Assembly (NCBI GenBank): GCA_003153555.1
Contig: PLZS01000118.1
Location: 1 to 54,487 of the forward strand
Length of the DNA stretch: 54,487 nt
Direction of reading: 5' to 3'
Origin: Candidatus Melainabacteria bacterium
Lineage (GTDB): Bacteria > Cyanobacteriota > Vampirovibrionia > Obscuribacterales > Obscuribacteraceae
A program made the position numbers and the translations under genes. How positions within the stretch are numbered: the first letter of the stretch is position 1; each line of letters begins with the position of its first letter. The notes beneath the pieces are model-generated. The model had not been told where the DNA came from, searched no databases, and saw only the letters and a list, made by a program, of their open reading frames with translations. This document shows positions 1 through 9,186 of this stretch, in pieces.

Positions 1-161
1 ATAGACGCGGTGAAGAGAACCCGTCGGCGCGTAGAATCATACGACAACTTTTAATTTACAAGTATCTTCTGCGACAACCAGTTAGCTGGCGCCCAGGCGA
101 GCTTTGGGTTTATCTCGATCCAGGCTACCTCGAAGCTGTTGAAGCCTTACGCGCAGTTTGA
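1..161 (+). CDS. C-terminal end of an unidentified protein (5' truncated by window edge)
   Basis: The reading frame that starts at base 3 is open from the window edge to a TGA at 159-161 and gives about 52 residues. The peptide looks like genuine protein: a basic stretch, then a run containing SWRPGELWVYLDPGYLEAVE, ending in EALRAV. Too little is present to name a family. The gene ends about 265 bases before the phosphate transporter and is on the same strand. Confidence is moderate because only composition supports it. Confidence 0.45.
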   Translation, partial: RRGEENPSARRIIRQLLIYKYLLRQPVSWRPGELWVYLDPGYLEAVEALRAV

Positions 162-207
162 TACATAAAACTTATTAACCTCATCTGCTCGTCGCCGTGC
201 CGGCCTC

Positions 208-242
208 GCGCATGGTGGCAATTTATATTGCACATGGTGGCA
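208..242. repeat. Direct repeat pair upstream of the phosphate transporter
   Basis: A 13-base unit, GC(G/A)CATGGTGGCA, occurs at 208-220 and again at 230-242, with 12 of 13 positions identical. The start-to-start spacing is 22 bases, about two helical turns, so a regulator could bind both copies on one DNA face. It lies about 185 bases upstream of the transporter start. The regulatory role is inferred only. Confidence 0.3.
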
Positions 243-426
243 CGCCCTTAAAGCGACCTTAACCGAAATTCTGCTATTTAGATGATTGGCAGAACAGCCA
301 CTAGTAAAGATAAGTCAAGCCGCTCCGGAACCGGCAGCTTGCTGCCTGAGTCCCTTAGGGTGCCTCCAGACTAATCCTCCGATAAGCGGAAACTAAGATC
401 GTTCTTTTTCAAGAGGCGTGGTCCAG

Positions 427-1452
427 ATGGGTGCTGAAACAATCGTCGCAGTTTTTGCAATTGTTTTAGCGCTGGCCTTCGATTTCGTAAACGGCTTTCA
501 CGACACAGCCAATGCTGTAGCGACAGTTATATATACAAAGGCCCTCAAGCCTGGTGTGGCCATCGTTATGAGCGGCATTCTCAACTTTCTTGGTGCTCTT
601 CTGGTTGGAACAGCAGTTGCGCAAGTAATCACGAAAATCATTCCCGCGGAAATTGTCACTCTTCCGATTGTGGTGGCAGTCTTGCTGGCCGCCGTGATCT
701 GGAACTTGATTACTTGGTGGTATGGAATTCCTGTCAGTTCGTCACACTGCTTGATCGCTAGTTTGTTTGGCGCCGGAATTACCGCGGCCGGAGTGACCGG
801 CGTGGCTTGGCCGGAGCTTTACAAGGTGATAGCGGCGCTGTTTTTGTCACCACTGATCGGATTTTTTGCTGGCTGGTTTCTCACCTGGATCACATTGAAG
901 ATCTCCCATGAGAAAGATAATCCATCTGGTACCAAACACGCGCACTCGAAACTGATGCGCTTTCTTCACGTAATCGCAAGCGCCTCGGTGAGCTTCAGTC
1001 ATGGAAGTAATGATGGACAGAAAACAATGGGAATTATCACTCTCATTTTGGGAACTCACTTCAGTGGATACACGACCAACGTCGTTCCCTTCTGGGTCAT
1101 GGCCGCCGCTGCTACAGCCATGGCTTTGGGCACGATTATCGGGGGCTGGCGTGTTATTCGCACTGTTGGTAGCAAGATCAGCAGAGAACGATTGAGCCAC
1201 TCGCAAGGATTCGGCGCCTCGATGAGCACAGCGTTGATTATTTTGGCGGCATCGCACTTCGGTGCACCAATAAGCACAACGCACACGTTAAGTTCAGCAG
1301 TTGCTGGCGGCACAATTCCGGCTCATGGCAAAGAAAAGTTGAACCCTAAGACAATGAAACTCCTGATGAGTGCATGGGTTCTTACAATCCCGGTTGCCGC
1401 AGGTCTAGCAGCAATTTGCTATTCCATTTTGCGCATTGCCTGGCATCGCTAA
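427..1452 (+). CDS. pit: Low-affinity inorganic phosphate transporter, Pit (PiT/SLC20) family
   Basis: This integral membrane protein of about 341 residues should import inorganic phosphate with a cation. The family's duplicated signature is visible: GFHDTANAVAT near residues 23-33 and a second copy, FSHGSNDGQKTMG, in the middle. Two related loops, GIPVSSSHC and APISTTHT, mark the internal repeat. Hydrophobic segments run through the whole length. A GTG at 418 is possible, but the ATG at 427 has AAGAGG 10 bases upstream and is preferred. A universal stress protein follows after 29 bases and is probably co-transcribed. The PhoU-like partner (DUF47) often found beside Pit genes is absent here. 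Confidence 0.93.
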   Translation: MGAETIVAVFAIVLALAFDFVNGFHDTANAVATVIYTKALKPGVAIVMSGILNFLGALLVGTAVAQVITKIIPAEIVTLPIVVAVLLAAVIWNLITWWYGIPVSSSHCLIASLFGAGITAAGVTGVAWPELYKVIAALFLSPLIGFFAGWFLTWITLKISHEKDNPSGTKHAHSKLMRFLHVIASASVSFSHGSNDGQKTMGIITLILGTHFSGYTTNVVPFWVMAAAATAMALGTIIGGWRVIRTVGSKISRERLSHSQGFGASMSTALIILAASHFGAPISTTHTLSSAVAGGTIPAHGKEKLNPKTMKLLMSAWVLTIPVAAGLAAICYSILRIAWHR

Positions 1453-1481
1453 TACAATAGATGAAACTAAGGGGATAGCCA

Positions 1482-1943
1482 TTGAAGATTGTAGTCGCTT
1501 TTAGCAGCCCCAAAAGGAGCTTTAATACCGTTGAACTCGCAGCCAGGCATGCGAAGGCGATGAATGCCGAGCTGGTCTTGCTGCGCATAATTCCAGACCC
1601 TGAAAAGGTTGGTGTGGTTGCTCAACTGATCTCATCCGAAAGACCGGCCGACACCGCCCAAAAGCAAATCGACGAAGTTGTAGCTCGTCTAAAAGAGCAA
1701 GGCATCAATGCTTCAGGGCTAGTGAAAATTGGTGAAGTGGCCAAAGGAATTATGACAACTGCAGAGGAACTAAAGGGAGATTTGCTCTATGTTGGCACAA
1801 CCAACATCGCCAAACGACCAATGTTTTTGATGAAGCGAGATCCTATCGTGCGCTATCTGGTGGACCATTGCTCGATATCGCTCTGTCTTGTCAGAAGAGA
1901 TTTTCCTTCTGAAGAATCGAAAAGCGGATCGGAATCGAGCTGA
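1482..1943 (+). CDS. Universal stress protein (UspA) family
   Basis: This 153-residue protein has the single-domain UspA pattern: an opening beta strand (KIVVAFSSP), a helix rich in Ala and Glu, the second strand ELVLLRIIPDP, and a late LLYVGTTN strand. The family binds nucleotides and helps cells under stress; the specific role is unknown. Translation probably starts at a TTG with AAGGGG about 9 bases upstream. It follows pit closely, so it may respond to phosphate status. Its last ~30 codons, a Ser/Glu-rich tail beyond the normal UspA end, overlap the 3' end of the opposite-strand helicase gene by 91 bases. Confidence 0.82.
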   Translation: MKIVVAFSSPKRSFNTVELAARHAKAMNAELVLLRIIPDPEKVGVVAQLISSERPADTAQKQIDEVVARLKEQGINASGLVKIGEVAKGIMTTAEELKGDLLYVGTTNIAKRPMFLMKRDPIVRYLVDHCSISLCLVRRDFPSEESKSGSESS

Positions 1944-3850
1944 CGCAACTTGTCTTCGAAAGAGCTCATACCGCTTAGACTGCGAATGATGGTCATTGGT
2001 GGCAAGCATTCCAAAATTTGCCTTCCGTAACGCTTGGAAGTGAGGCGCGAATCCAAAATCGCCACTATGCCTGTGTCTTTATGCGTTCTGATTAAGCGAC
2101 CAACGCCTTGCTTCAAACGCATTGTTGCGTGCGGCAAGGAAAGATCGTTGAACCAACTAGCGTCAGGCTTAGCCTTGAGCACGTCGCAACGCGCCTCGTG
2201 CACAGGGTCATCCGGAACCTGGAAGGGAATGCGATCGATGATTACGCAGCTCAGCTTGTCTCCGTCGATGGAAACCCCTTCCCAGAAACTGGAGGTGCCA
2301 AATAGAACCGCATTTGGTGTCGCCACAAACCATTCAATCAACTTCTTGCGCGGCATGTCTCCTTGTTTTTTGGAAGGAAAAGCAAGGCGCTCGTTGAGCA
2401 TATGGAACACTGTGGTCAAGGCATAGCGGCTGGTGAACAGCACGAAGGCGCGACCATCACTAATATCTAGTATGCGCTCGATTTCATCGGCAGATTGGAC
2501 CACGAAATCTTGATGATTAGGCTCAGGCAGATTTCTAGGTAGATAGAGAAGAGATTGTCTGGCATAGTCAAACGGGCTGGCAACCTTGTTTTGAATTACG
2601 TGCCCTTCGACGCCACAGGTCTTTTTGAAGAAACCGAAAGGGTCATCACCTACGGTGGCAAGAGTTGCTGACATCCACACTGACGATTGCAAGTGAGTCT
2701 TTTCAAAAATGAACTCTTGAATGAATGGCGCAACATCAAGTGGTGCCGCAAGAACCTGAATACGAGTGGCACTGATATCGCCTCTTTCGACCCATACGAC
2801 CCAATTCGGATTGGGATTTGCCAACAGATTCAAGCAGTTTATATACGCATTTGTTGTCGAGATGAGAGCCCTTGCCTTCAGTTTGGCGCGCTCTCTTGCC
2901 TGTCCGACATCAAGAAGGGTTTCGAATTCCTGCTCTTCAAGCCAGATTTTCAAGTTTTCTAGTGACAGAGCCAGGTCGCTCGCTCCGTCGACGGCATATC
3001 GGATTCGCGTCTTTTGAGCGGTACAATCCATCGACAATTTATGAAAAAATTGTTCTGCCTCATACTCCAATTCGCGCACGATGCTCAACGGTGCCTGAAC
3101 ACGTTTAGTTGCTTTGCTCGCCAGCGCCCGCAATCCACGGTTGCTGATCGACAATCCAAAAGCGTCTGTAGCGACTTCCGGAAGATGGTGCGCTTCGTCA
3201 ACAATTAGCAAATCATATGCCGGTAAAATATTTCCGTACGATGCTGCATCAGCTAACAAGAGAGCATGATTGACAACAAGTAAATCCGCATTCTCTGCGC
3301 GTTTTCGAGCCTCAAAATAGAAGCAGTCGTTAAACTGGGGACATTTATTGCGCAAACAATCGTCCGAATCTGAGTTGATTTCGTTCCAAGTTTCCCAATG
3401 AGGAACGAACTCCAATTCAGAAATATCGCCATATTCAGTTGTATGAACCCAATCAACAAGTCGATCGTCCATCTCTTGCTCGAGCAAATGATCCTGCCAT
3501 CTGCGCAGCCCGAGATAGTTGCCTCGACCTTTCATGAGGGCCGCTTCGAAATCGAACGGCAGTATTTCCTTGAGGGCAGGAATGTCTTTATTGATGTACT
3601 GTTCCTGCAAAGAAATAGTGTTTGTTGAAACAACCACTTTCTTTCCAGACAACAAAGCGGGAATTAGGGCAGCAAGACTCTTGCCAGTGCCAGTACCGGC
3701 TTCGAAAATACCTACGCTCTGAGTGGCAAAAGCGCGCTCTATTAATAGAGCGAGCTCAAGTTGTTGAGGACGAGCTTCATAGCCTGGAAGACGTTCCGCC
3801 AGGCGAGCAAAGATATCTTCGACTGTAAGTTGCCCTCGGTCTCCGTCCAC
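1853..3850 (-). CDS. dinG: DinG/XPD-type superfamily 2 ATP-dependent DNA helicase
   Basis: This 665-residue helicase should unwind DNA 5' to 3' at damage or R-loop structures. Visible motifs are Walker A EAGTGTGKS (residues 50-58), the VDEAHH box (D218-H221), VVNHALLL before it, and the C-terminal motif VI QGVGRLIRTHKD. Three cysteines of the iron-sulfur cluster are present (C165, C170, C176). The first ligand, normally in an NYLC context after KGRG, is NYLG (G114), so the cluster may be incomplete. The start is a GTG three bases after the stop of the LysM gene, suggesting translational coupling. The 3' end overlaps the convergent stress-protein gene. Confidence 0.9.
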   Translation of the reverse strand: MDGDRGQLTVEDIFARLAERLPGYEARPQQLELALLIERAFATQSVGIFEAGTGTGKSLAALIPALLSGKKVVVSTNTISLQEQYINKDIPALKEILPFDFEAALMKGRGNYLGLRRWQDHLLEQEMDDRLVDWVHTTEYGDISELEFVPHWETWNEINSDSDDCLRNKCPQFNDCFYFEARKRAENADLLVVNHALLLADAASYGNILPAYDLLIVDEAHHLPEVATDAFGLSISNRGLRALASKATKRVQAPLSIVRELEYEAEQFFHKLSMDCTAQKTRIRYAVDGASDLALSLENLKIWLEEQEFETLLDVGQARERAKLKARALISTTNAYINCLNLLANPNPNWVVWVERGDISATRIQVLAAPLDVAPFIQEFIFEKTHLQSSVWMSATLATVGDDPFGFFKKTCGVEGHVIQNKVASPFDYARQSLLYLPRNLPEPNHQDFVVQSADEIERILDISDGRAFVLFTSRYALTTVFHMLNERLAFPSKKQGDMPRKKLIEWFVATPNAVLFGTSSFWEGVSIDGDKLSCVIIDRIPFQVPDDPVHEARCDVLKAKPDASWFNDLSLPHATMRLKQGVGRLIRTHKDTGIVAILDSRLTSKRYGRQILECLPPMTIIRSLSGMSSFEDKLRQLDSDPLFDSSEGKSLLTRQSDIEQWSTR

Positions 3851-3855
3851 CCAGG

Positions 3856-4542
3856 TTACTGCACTTGTGCAGCGCTGGTGGCGGCTACCTGATTGGCTTG
3901 AGCATGATACTCAGGCAGCATCAATTTTTGTCCCAGGCTCAGAACGTTAGCGTTGCGCATGTTGTTGGCGCGGCAAATCTGGTCGAGTAGTCGGGGACTA
4001 ACACGCTTATAGTTCCGTTGAGCGATGCTGGCAAGGGTATCACCTGGCTGCACTTGATAGCTGTTTGAAGCAGGCACCAGTGTCTCGGAGCCGTCTTGTC
4101 CGGTCAACGACTGAGCGGTGCCGGGCACCATACTCGATGCTCTGCCGTTAAGGTTAGCCGCAATCGCTTGCTTGGTGTCGAAGGGCTTGCTGGCCACCAC
4201 ATGTGATGACACCGCCGAATATCCAAAAACACACAAGAGTGAAAGAGCGGAGCCGGCCATAAAACCGACAGTCGCATAGAAGCTGCCAGCTCTACGCGGA
4301 GCTTGCTCAAAATCATGATGAACACCAGGCCAGAGAGCTTCTAATTCATCTGATTTCGGTGCATCGTTATCTACCAATAAAACGTCGCGACTCAATTCGC
4401 GCTGGTTAAAAATCTGTGAGGACATAGATACTGCGGCCTCTCGCGTCGGAAGTTGAGCGTCCCTTAAAAACTCAGGAACCGAGTCAAATTCTAGCGCTTC
4501 TCGCTCACAGTTAATTACTGTAGTCATCTCTTTTAACGCCAC
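3856..4542 (-). CDS. Membrane-anchored LysM-domain protein
   Basis: This protein of about 228 residues has an acidic cytoplasmic N-terminus, one hydrophobic segment near residues 88-110, a Ser/Ala-rich linker, and a C-terminal LysM domain at about 161-211 (YQVQPGDTLASIA to LSLGQKLMLP). LysM domains bind N-acetylglucosamine polymers such as peptidoglycan, so it probably sits in the inner membrane with the domain in the periplasm. The start is either a GTG at 4542 or the ATG at 4527. It is the first gene of a two-gene operon with the DinG-type helicase, with three bases between them. Confidence 0.8.
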   Translation of the reverse strand: MALKEMTTVINCEREALEFDSVPEFLRDAQLPTREAAVSMSSQIFNQRELSRDVLLVDNDAPKSDELEALWPGVHHDFEQAPRRAGSFYATVGFMAGSALSLLCVFGYSAVSSHVVASKPFDTKQAIAANLNGRASSMVPGTAQSLTGQDGSETLVPASNSYQVQPGDTLASIAQRNYKRVSPRLLDQICRANNMRNANVLSLGQKLMLPEYHAQANQVAATSAAQVQ

Positions 4543-5035
4543 GGTTTACCTACATTGGTTGGGGTTTGCCACGAAGAATATGTGTTCGATGTCCACTTAT
4601 TGCTGCTCCGCCAAATACGACGGTCAACGCTGCATATTAGCCAACTTGTCACTATAAAGTCAAACTTAGTGCACTATGCTCGAAAGCCTTTACTGACGGA
4701 CTACTACGGTCTTTTTGAAAGTGTCAATGTAATTGCAAAACAATGAGGACTGGGTTTCTGAGCCGATCAGATTAATTAAATGACAACCTATCGACTATTT
4801 ACAATCGCCGCTTTAACAGTACTGCTGCTTGGCTCGAGAAATGCACCGCCTACGGTTGCTCACTCAATTTCCTAGTGCCCGTTTGCTCGAACATTCACTT
4901 TGCAAGCCAGGCGCTAGATAACGTTGTTATCCAGCCTGCATATCTAACACGAGTGAACAATTGCTCATGTTTACAATTTTCGATTCTTGACTTCGCGAAA
5001 TTTTTCATTTAAGCAGGCTTGTCATGCCTAAGCAA
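4543..5035. other. Intergenic region with no recognised gene
   Basis: This 493-base stretch lies between the LysM gene and the end of the M16 peptidase gene, both on the minus strand. It should hold the promoter of the LysM-helicase operon. A plus-strand frame at 4555-4746 has no ribosome binding site and no protein-like features. No strong hairpin or repeat was found. Confidence 0.5.
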
Positions 5036-8000
5036 TCAATCAAATTTCTTATTTTGAGAATTCGTTGCTTCGGGTGCAAAACCGCGCGAGTCTCTTACTG
5101 GGGTTACTTCTCGAGGCTCAGCAGGTCCATTTGCTTTGCCCCCATGCACTCGTTTCATATTTGATGTCGTACCTGCTATTACGAGCGAAGATTGATCAGG
5201 TTTAAGATCATTGCGAACAAACTTGTTCAAATTTTCGAGCTTGGCAGCACGCATATTGGCTACCTCCTCGTTGAACCCGTTATGTCCGCTGCTTTGAACA
5301 AAACATTCCAGAATCGTCTTTGCCGCGTCTGTGGTCGAGCTGAATTGGCGCACAGGAACAGCGTTTACAAGAAACCTTTTCACTTCGGCGAATTCCTCAG
5401 GAGTAACGCCTGTGCGGGCGAATTTTTTCAGTTCAGATTGCACCGTTGTGGCCATTGTTGACACTATATTTGGTTCCACCGGTATATTGAGAGACCACGC
5501 AATTGTATTTCCCAATGGTACAAACCTGGAATCAATAGCGTCAGGTGACAGGTTATCAGCCAGAGTGGGTTCAGCGCCAAAGCGTTGAGCCAGTCTGGAG
5601 AAGATCGGATGATTGGTGAGAACACAGTCCGCCAACATCAGGTAGGCATAGTTCGAAGTCTCGGCTGGTGCGCTGACGAGCCTTCCAATTGAAACAAAAG
5701 TCTTGGTCTTATCCTTTATAGGGATAGACGTTTTCACAACTCTTCTGGGATTAGATTGCACTGGCGGAAAATTCTTCGCTGTGGACGTGTTCTGTTCCCA
5801 ACTTCCAAAAGCCTGTTCTGCCAATCTGAAGGCAACCTCAGCGCTGACATCACCGACTATGACAATAGTGGTGGCCTCAGGCAAAACATTTTCACCGTGA
5901 TAGTCATCAAGTTCAGCGGGCTTGAATGTTGCTATCGATGTCGCCTTTTGATTCAGGTCATCTGGATAATAGGGCGAATTTGGTGCAATCAAACTTCTAA
6001 GCAAGGCACGTTCAGTTTTAACAATTGACGATTCTTCGATCTGTTTAAACTGAGCTAGCACGTCTTGTTTGGCTCGATCCAACTCAGGTGCCTGAACAAG
6101 CGGATCACGCAGCGAAGTGCCAATGAAATTCAAAACAGCCGAAAGATCCCTAGCCAAACATCTAGTTTTAAAATTAATCGCCTGCAACCCCGACTCGAAG
6201 TGTAGCATCGCAGCTGGTGGCATACCCAAGTCTTCCTGAGCCTGTTGAAGCTGCGCGTGCGTATATTTGGTGGAGCCGTTGTTCATGCACGCAGCAATTA
6301 CATCCGAGATCCCCTTCTTGTTCGGCGGCTCAAACGCTGTTCCGGCTCGCACAACCCCTACTATTTGAACGATGGGGGCAAGATGACTTTCCAGAACGAG
6401 GACCATTAATCCATTTTTTAAAACTCGTTCTTGAACGTGGCTTGGTGAGGCTTCAAGCATAAGCGGTTTGGCTGCAGGCTTTAACGCTTCGCCTCCAGGC
6501 TTTGGCGGTTCGTCGGCAGGAGACGTGGCGCCATTCTGGTTGCCACTACGACCGGTGGCAGTAGTTGTTTCAGCTCTAGGCGACGCGGGGCTTTGCAGCG
6601 CTCCATTGAGCGGCGTACTTACCTGGCTAGTGGTACTTTGAGCGACAGCCCTTGGCAGACTCGCATCATCTTGTTTATAGCCTGTGAGATGAACATGATC
6701 AAATGGCTTTGCATGAGGCTTATGTTGCTGCTGATCGGGTTCAGAATCTGCTGACGGCGCAGGTTTGGTAGGGGGCTTACCAGGTGGATTTGTGGGGGGA
6801 GTTGTGAGTTTTGGCGGAGGAATTGGAGTGGCCAATAGCCCAACGACTCTGTTTTCATGAGTGAAATAGCGTTTCGCGACTCTTTGAATATCCGCATTTG
6901 TGACGGCTTTCAATTTATCAGGCCACGTCTCTGCTAGCTGCCATGAGTGCAACGAGTCACAAAAACCCAGATTGAAAGCGGCATGATAAGGTCCATCATT
7001 CTCTGAATTATAAGCGTACTCTGCCAAATTTTTTGCTCTTCTAAGTTCTGGGTCCGCGGCTCCTTGAGTCTTGATCTGATTGATTGTTCCGTCCCAAACT
7101 TCTAACAGCTTCTGCAGTGAACCCGGTGCTATGCTAAAACTGAGCGTGAACAGACCGGGATCCTTTTTCAATTCGTAGACAGATTTGGCAGAGACCGCCG
7201 CTTTGCTCTCAACCAACTTTTTTAGTCGGCCTGAGTATTGAGCATTCAGCATCTTTTCCATAACCACCACAGCTGGTGCATCGGCATCGGCAAAAGCTGG
7301 GGCGTGATAGGCGACCTCTACTACGTCGCGCTTACCGGGTTGGTGCATAATAACGCGGCGTTCAGCCTTTTGCGGCGGTTCCACCGCACGAACAACTGGT
7401 ATCGAATTTGGTGACTTGGGTAAATTAGCGAAATATTTGGCAATCGCAGCAGAAACAGCAGGTGTGTTGATGTCACCCACAACCACTAAAGTGGCATTAT
7501 CAGGATAGTAGTAACGATCATAGAAACTGCGCACATCCTGCACGGTAAGGCTGTCCAAATCAGTCTTATAGCCTATTGCCGGATTTCTATAGGGATGTTG
7601 AGCAAATGCAGTCGAACGCACTTCGCGGGCAAGTGTTGCTTGCGGATCTCTAGCTTGTTCTTCTATATCTTGATTGATCCGAACAAGTTCATCTTTCAAT
7701 TCTTGCGAAGCAAAATTAGCTTTGCGCATCCGCTCAGATTCTATGCGTAACATCAGATCTAATTTAGAAGGGTGCACCGTTTCAAAAAAAGCTGTGAAAT
7801 CATCGCTAGTAAAACCATTAAACTGACCACCGTTTCTAACGATAGTGGCGCCGAGTTCGCCTTTGCGATAATTGCCGACACTTTGGAAAAGCATATGCTC
7901 TACCAAATGGCTAATCCCAGTCATTCCGGGTGATTCGTTTCGAGAACCGACTTTATACCAGACGAAACATGACACAACAGGAAAAGAATGGTCTTCGACG

Positions 8001-8143
8001 AGCAGAATGCGCAAACCATTTGACAAAATTTGCTGCTGAACTACTGAGTGCGCAGGCGCCTGAGCGATAGACTGTCTGCACAGCGCCGGGACCAAGACTA
8101 AAACGAGAAGGAGTACTAAATGTTTGCGCGGTTTCTTCGCCAA
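5036..8143 (-). CDS. Secreted tandem M16 (insulinase/pitrilysin) zinc peptidase
   Basis: This protein of about 1035 residues holds two M16 modules joined by a Pro/Ala/Ser-rich linker. The first has the inverted zinc motif HLVEH and a downstream Glu-rich helix (NQDIEEQA), so it should be catalytic. The second lacks HxxEH (its matching region reads VIAACMNNGS), as in the usual active/inactive pairs that form a peptide chamber. The frame is open to an ATG at 8248, but a TTG at 8143 has CGGAGA 8 bases upstream and gives a clean signal peptide (KKPRKH, a long Leu/Val run, then SIAQA). That start is preferred. Export to the periplasm is inferred. Confidence 0.88.
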   Translation of the reverse strand: MAKKPRKHLVLLLVLVLVPALCRQSIAQAPAHSVVQQQILSNGLRILLVEDHSFPVVSCFVWYKVGSRNESPGMTGISHLVEHMLFQSVGNYRKGELGATIVRNGGQFNGFTSDDFTAFFETVHPSKLDLMLRIESERMRKANFASQELKDELVRINQDIEEQARDPQATLAREVRSTAFAQHPYRNPAIGYKTDLDSLTVQDVRSFYDRYYYPDNATLVVVGDINTPAVSAAIAKYFANLPKSPNSIPVVRAVEPPQKAERRVIMHQPGKRDVVEVAYHAPAFADADAPAVVVMEKMLNAQYSGRLKKLVESKAAVSAKSVYELKKDPGLFTLSFSIAPGSLQKLLEVWDGTINQIKTQGAADPELRRAKNLAEYAYNSENDGPYHAAFNLGFCDSLHSWQLAETWPDKLKAVTNADIQRVAKRYFTHENRVVGLLATPIPPPKLTTPPTNPPGKPPTKPAPSADSEPDQQQHKPHAKPFDHVHLTGYKQDDASLPRAVAQSTTSQVSTPLNGALQSPASPRAETTTATGRSGNQNGATSPADEPPKPGGEALKPAAKPLMLEASPSHVQERVLKNGLMVLVLESHLAPIVQIVGVVRAGTAFEPPNKKGISDVIAACMNNGSTKYTHAQLQQAQEDLGMPPAAMLHFESGLQAINFKTRCLARDLSAVLNFIGTSLRDPLVQAPELDRAKQDVLAQFKQIEESSIVKTERALLRSLIAPNSPYYPDDLNQKATSIATFKPAELDDYHGENVLPEATTIVIVGDVSAEVAFRLAEQAFGSWEQNTSTAKNFPPVQSNPRRVVKTSIPIKDKTKTFVSIGRLVSAPAETSNYAYLMLADCVLTNHPIFSRLAQRFGAEPTLADNLSPDAIDSRFVPLGNTIAWSLNIPVEPNIVSTMATTVQSELKKFARTGVTPEEFAEVKRFLVNAVPVRQFSSTTDAAKTILECFVQSSGHNGFNEEVANMRAAKLENLNKFVRNDLKPDQSSLVIAGTTSNMKRVHGGKANGPAEPREVTPVRDSRGFAPEATNSQNKKFD

Positions 8144-8349
8144 CAGAGTGGTCTCCGGGAAAGCTAACAACGTCACGTTAACTAAGGGCAACTTTGACTT
8201 TACCACGGTCCCTTGCTTAAGTCGGACGCCTCCGATTTTTTGGAGCATTTCCTTACTTTTAAATAAAAGATTAGTAGACAGCAGCGCAATCGGTCTTCGG
8301 AGTATTTGAGCCCGGCGGATTGTCAGAACTTTTCGGCTAAGCTAAAACC

Positions 8350-8982
8350 ATGGACTCAGAGTTTTCCGCGACCAAAAGTAAAAGTTTGCCCGGTCGCGCG
8401 AAATGGGCAACTTTGCTCGCCTTTGCGGTTCCTTTGCTGCTAGGCTCTCTATTGATGAGCGCAGCAGAATGGCATCCGAATGAAGGTGAGGACCTTATAG
8501 GCACTGAAGCACCTGAATTTCAGGGACTTCAGTGGGTAAACTCAGCGCCAATCACCTTACATGGTTTGCGAGGCAAAGCTGTCTTGCTCCGCTTCTGGCT
8601 TTCAGGCTGCCCGCGTTGCGAAAACTCAGCTGATGCGTTGAACTATCTCTATGAGAAGTATGGAAATCAGGGCTTAATCGTGATTGGTATTCACCATCCA
8701 AAGTCTGAATCAACCCAAGACATAAAAGTGGTCCACGACACGGCTAACAAATTGGGATTCACTTTTCCGGTCGCACAAGACTTAGAGTGGAAAACGATCA
8801 ACAGTTTCTGGTTAGGAAAGGTGAAACGAACGTACACCTCAGCAACATTCCTCATCGATAAGAGCGGACACATCTGTTGGTTACACGATGGCGGCACGCT
8901 TCGCATGTCCGGACCAGATAGTGCTCCATTCGTCAGCTTGAAAGAGAAAATAGCCTCAATTCTGTCATCCGCCAAACACTAA
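8350..8982 (+). CDS. Membrane-anchored TlpA/ResA-like thioredoxin-fold protein
   Basis: This 210-residue protein has one N-terminal membrane segment (about residues 18-37) and a thioredoxin-like domain. The redox motif CPRC is at residues 87-90, after the typical LRGKAVLLRFWLSGCPRC strand. The following GLIVIGIHHP and the late ATFLIDKSGH strand match AhpC-TSA/TlpA proteins. It should act outside the cytoplasmic membrane in disulfide exchange or reduction; the partner is unknown. It is divergent from the M16 peptidase gene and stands alone upstream of FeoB. Confidence 0.85.
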   Translation: MDSEFSATKSKSLPGRAKWATLLAFAVPLLLGSLLMSAAEWHPNEGEDLIGTEAPEFQGLQWVNSAPITLHGLRGKAVLLRFWLSGCPRCENSADALNYLYEKYGNQGLIVIGIHHPKSESTQDIKVVHDTANKLGFTFPVAQDLEWKTINSFWLGKVKRTYTSATFLIDKSGHICWLHDGGTLRMSGPDSAPFVSLKEKIASILSSAKH

Positions 8983-9005
8983 TGCCCTTGAACCAGCTAA
9001 AAAGC

Positions 9006-9020
9006 CATCCCGTAGGGATG
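9006..9020 (+). terminator. Small hairpin after the thioredoxin-like gene
   Basis: CATCCC GTA GGGATG forms a perfect 6-bp stem with a 3-base loop, 23 bases after the stop codon. There is no clear T-run behind it, so it is only a weak terminator candidate. Confidence 0.25.
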
Positions 9021-9150
9021 TGCTTGATTCTCTGCCAACGAATACACACGCCAATATCACAAGACTTTGCTAACGTATCGCGAAGATGCGCATTGTCTAA
9101 CCAAAAAAAGCTTTGCAATTAGTTAGTTTTCTTGTACTGAGAGTCACTTA

Positions 9151-9169
9151 ATTGATAAACTTTCTCAAT
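9151..9169. promoter_or_regulatory. Fur-like 19-bp palindrome upstream of feoB
   Basis: ATTGATAAACTTTCTCAAT is an imperfect 19-bp inverted repeat, with 8 of 9 arm pairs matching apart from one mismatch. Its half-site TGATAAA resembles the Fur 7-1-7 half-site TGATAAT. It lies 17 bases before the feoB start codon, where an iron-responsive repressor would be expected. Function is inferred from position and symmetry. Confidence 0.45.
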
Positions 9170-9186
9170 AACCTCGAGGTACAGGA

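Noticed and set aside
162..300. Two TTAACC motifs resembling a cyanobacterial Pho box
   Set aside because: The box needs tandem copies with set spacing; these are single and far apart.
847..1284. 145-codon minus-strand frame within pit
   Set aside because: It is antisense to a clear transporter gene and has Cys/His composition typical of shadow frames.
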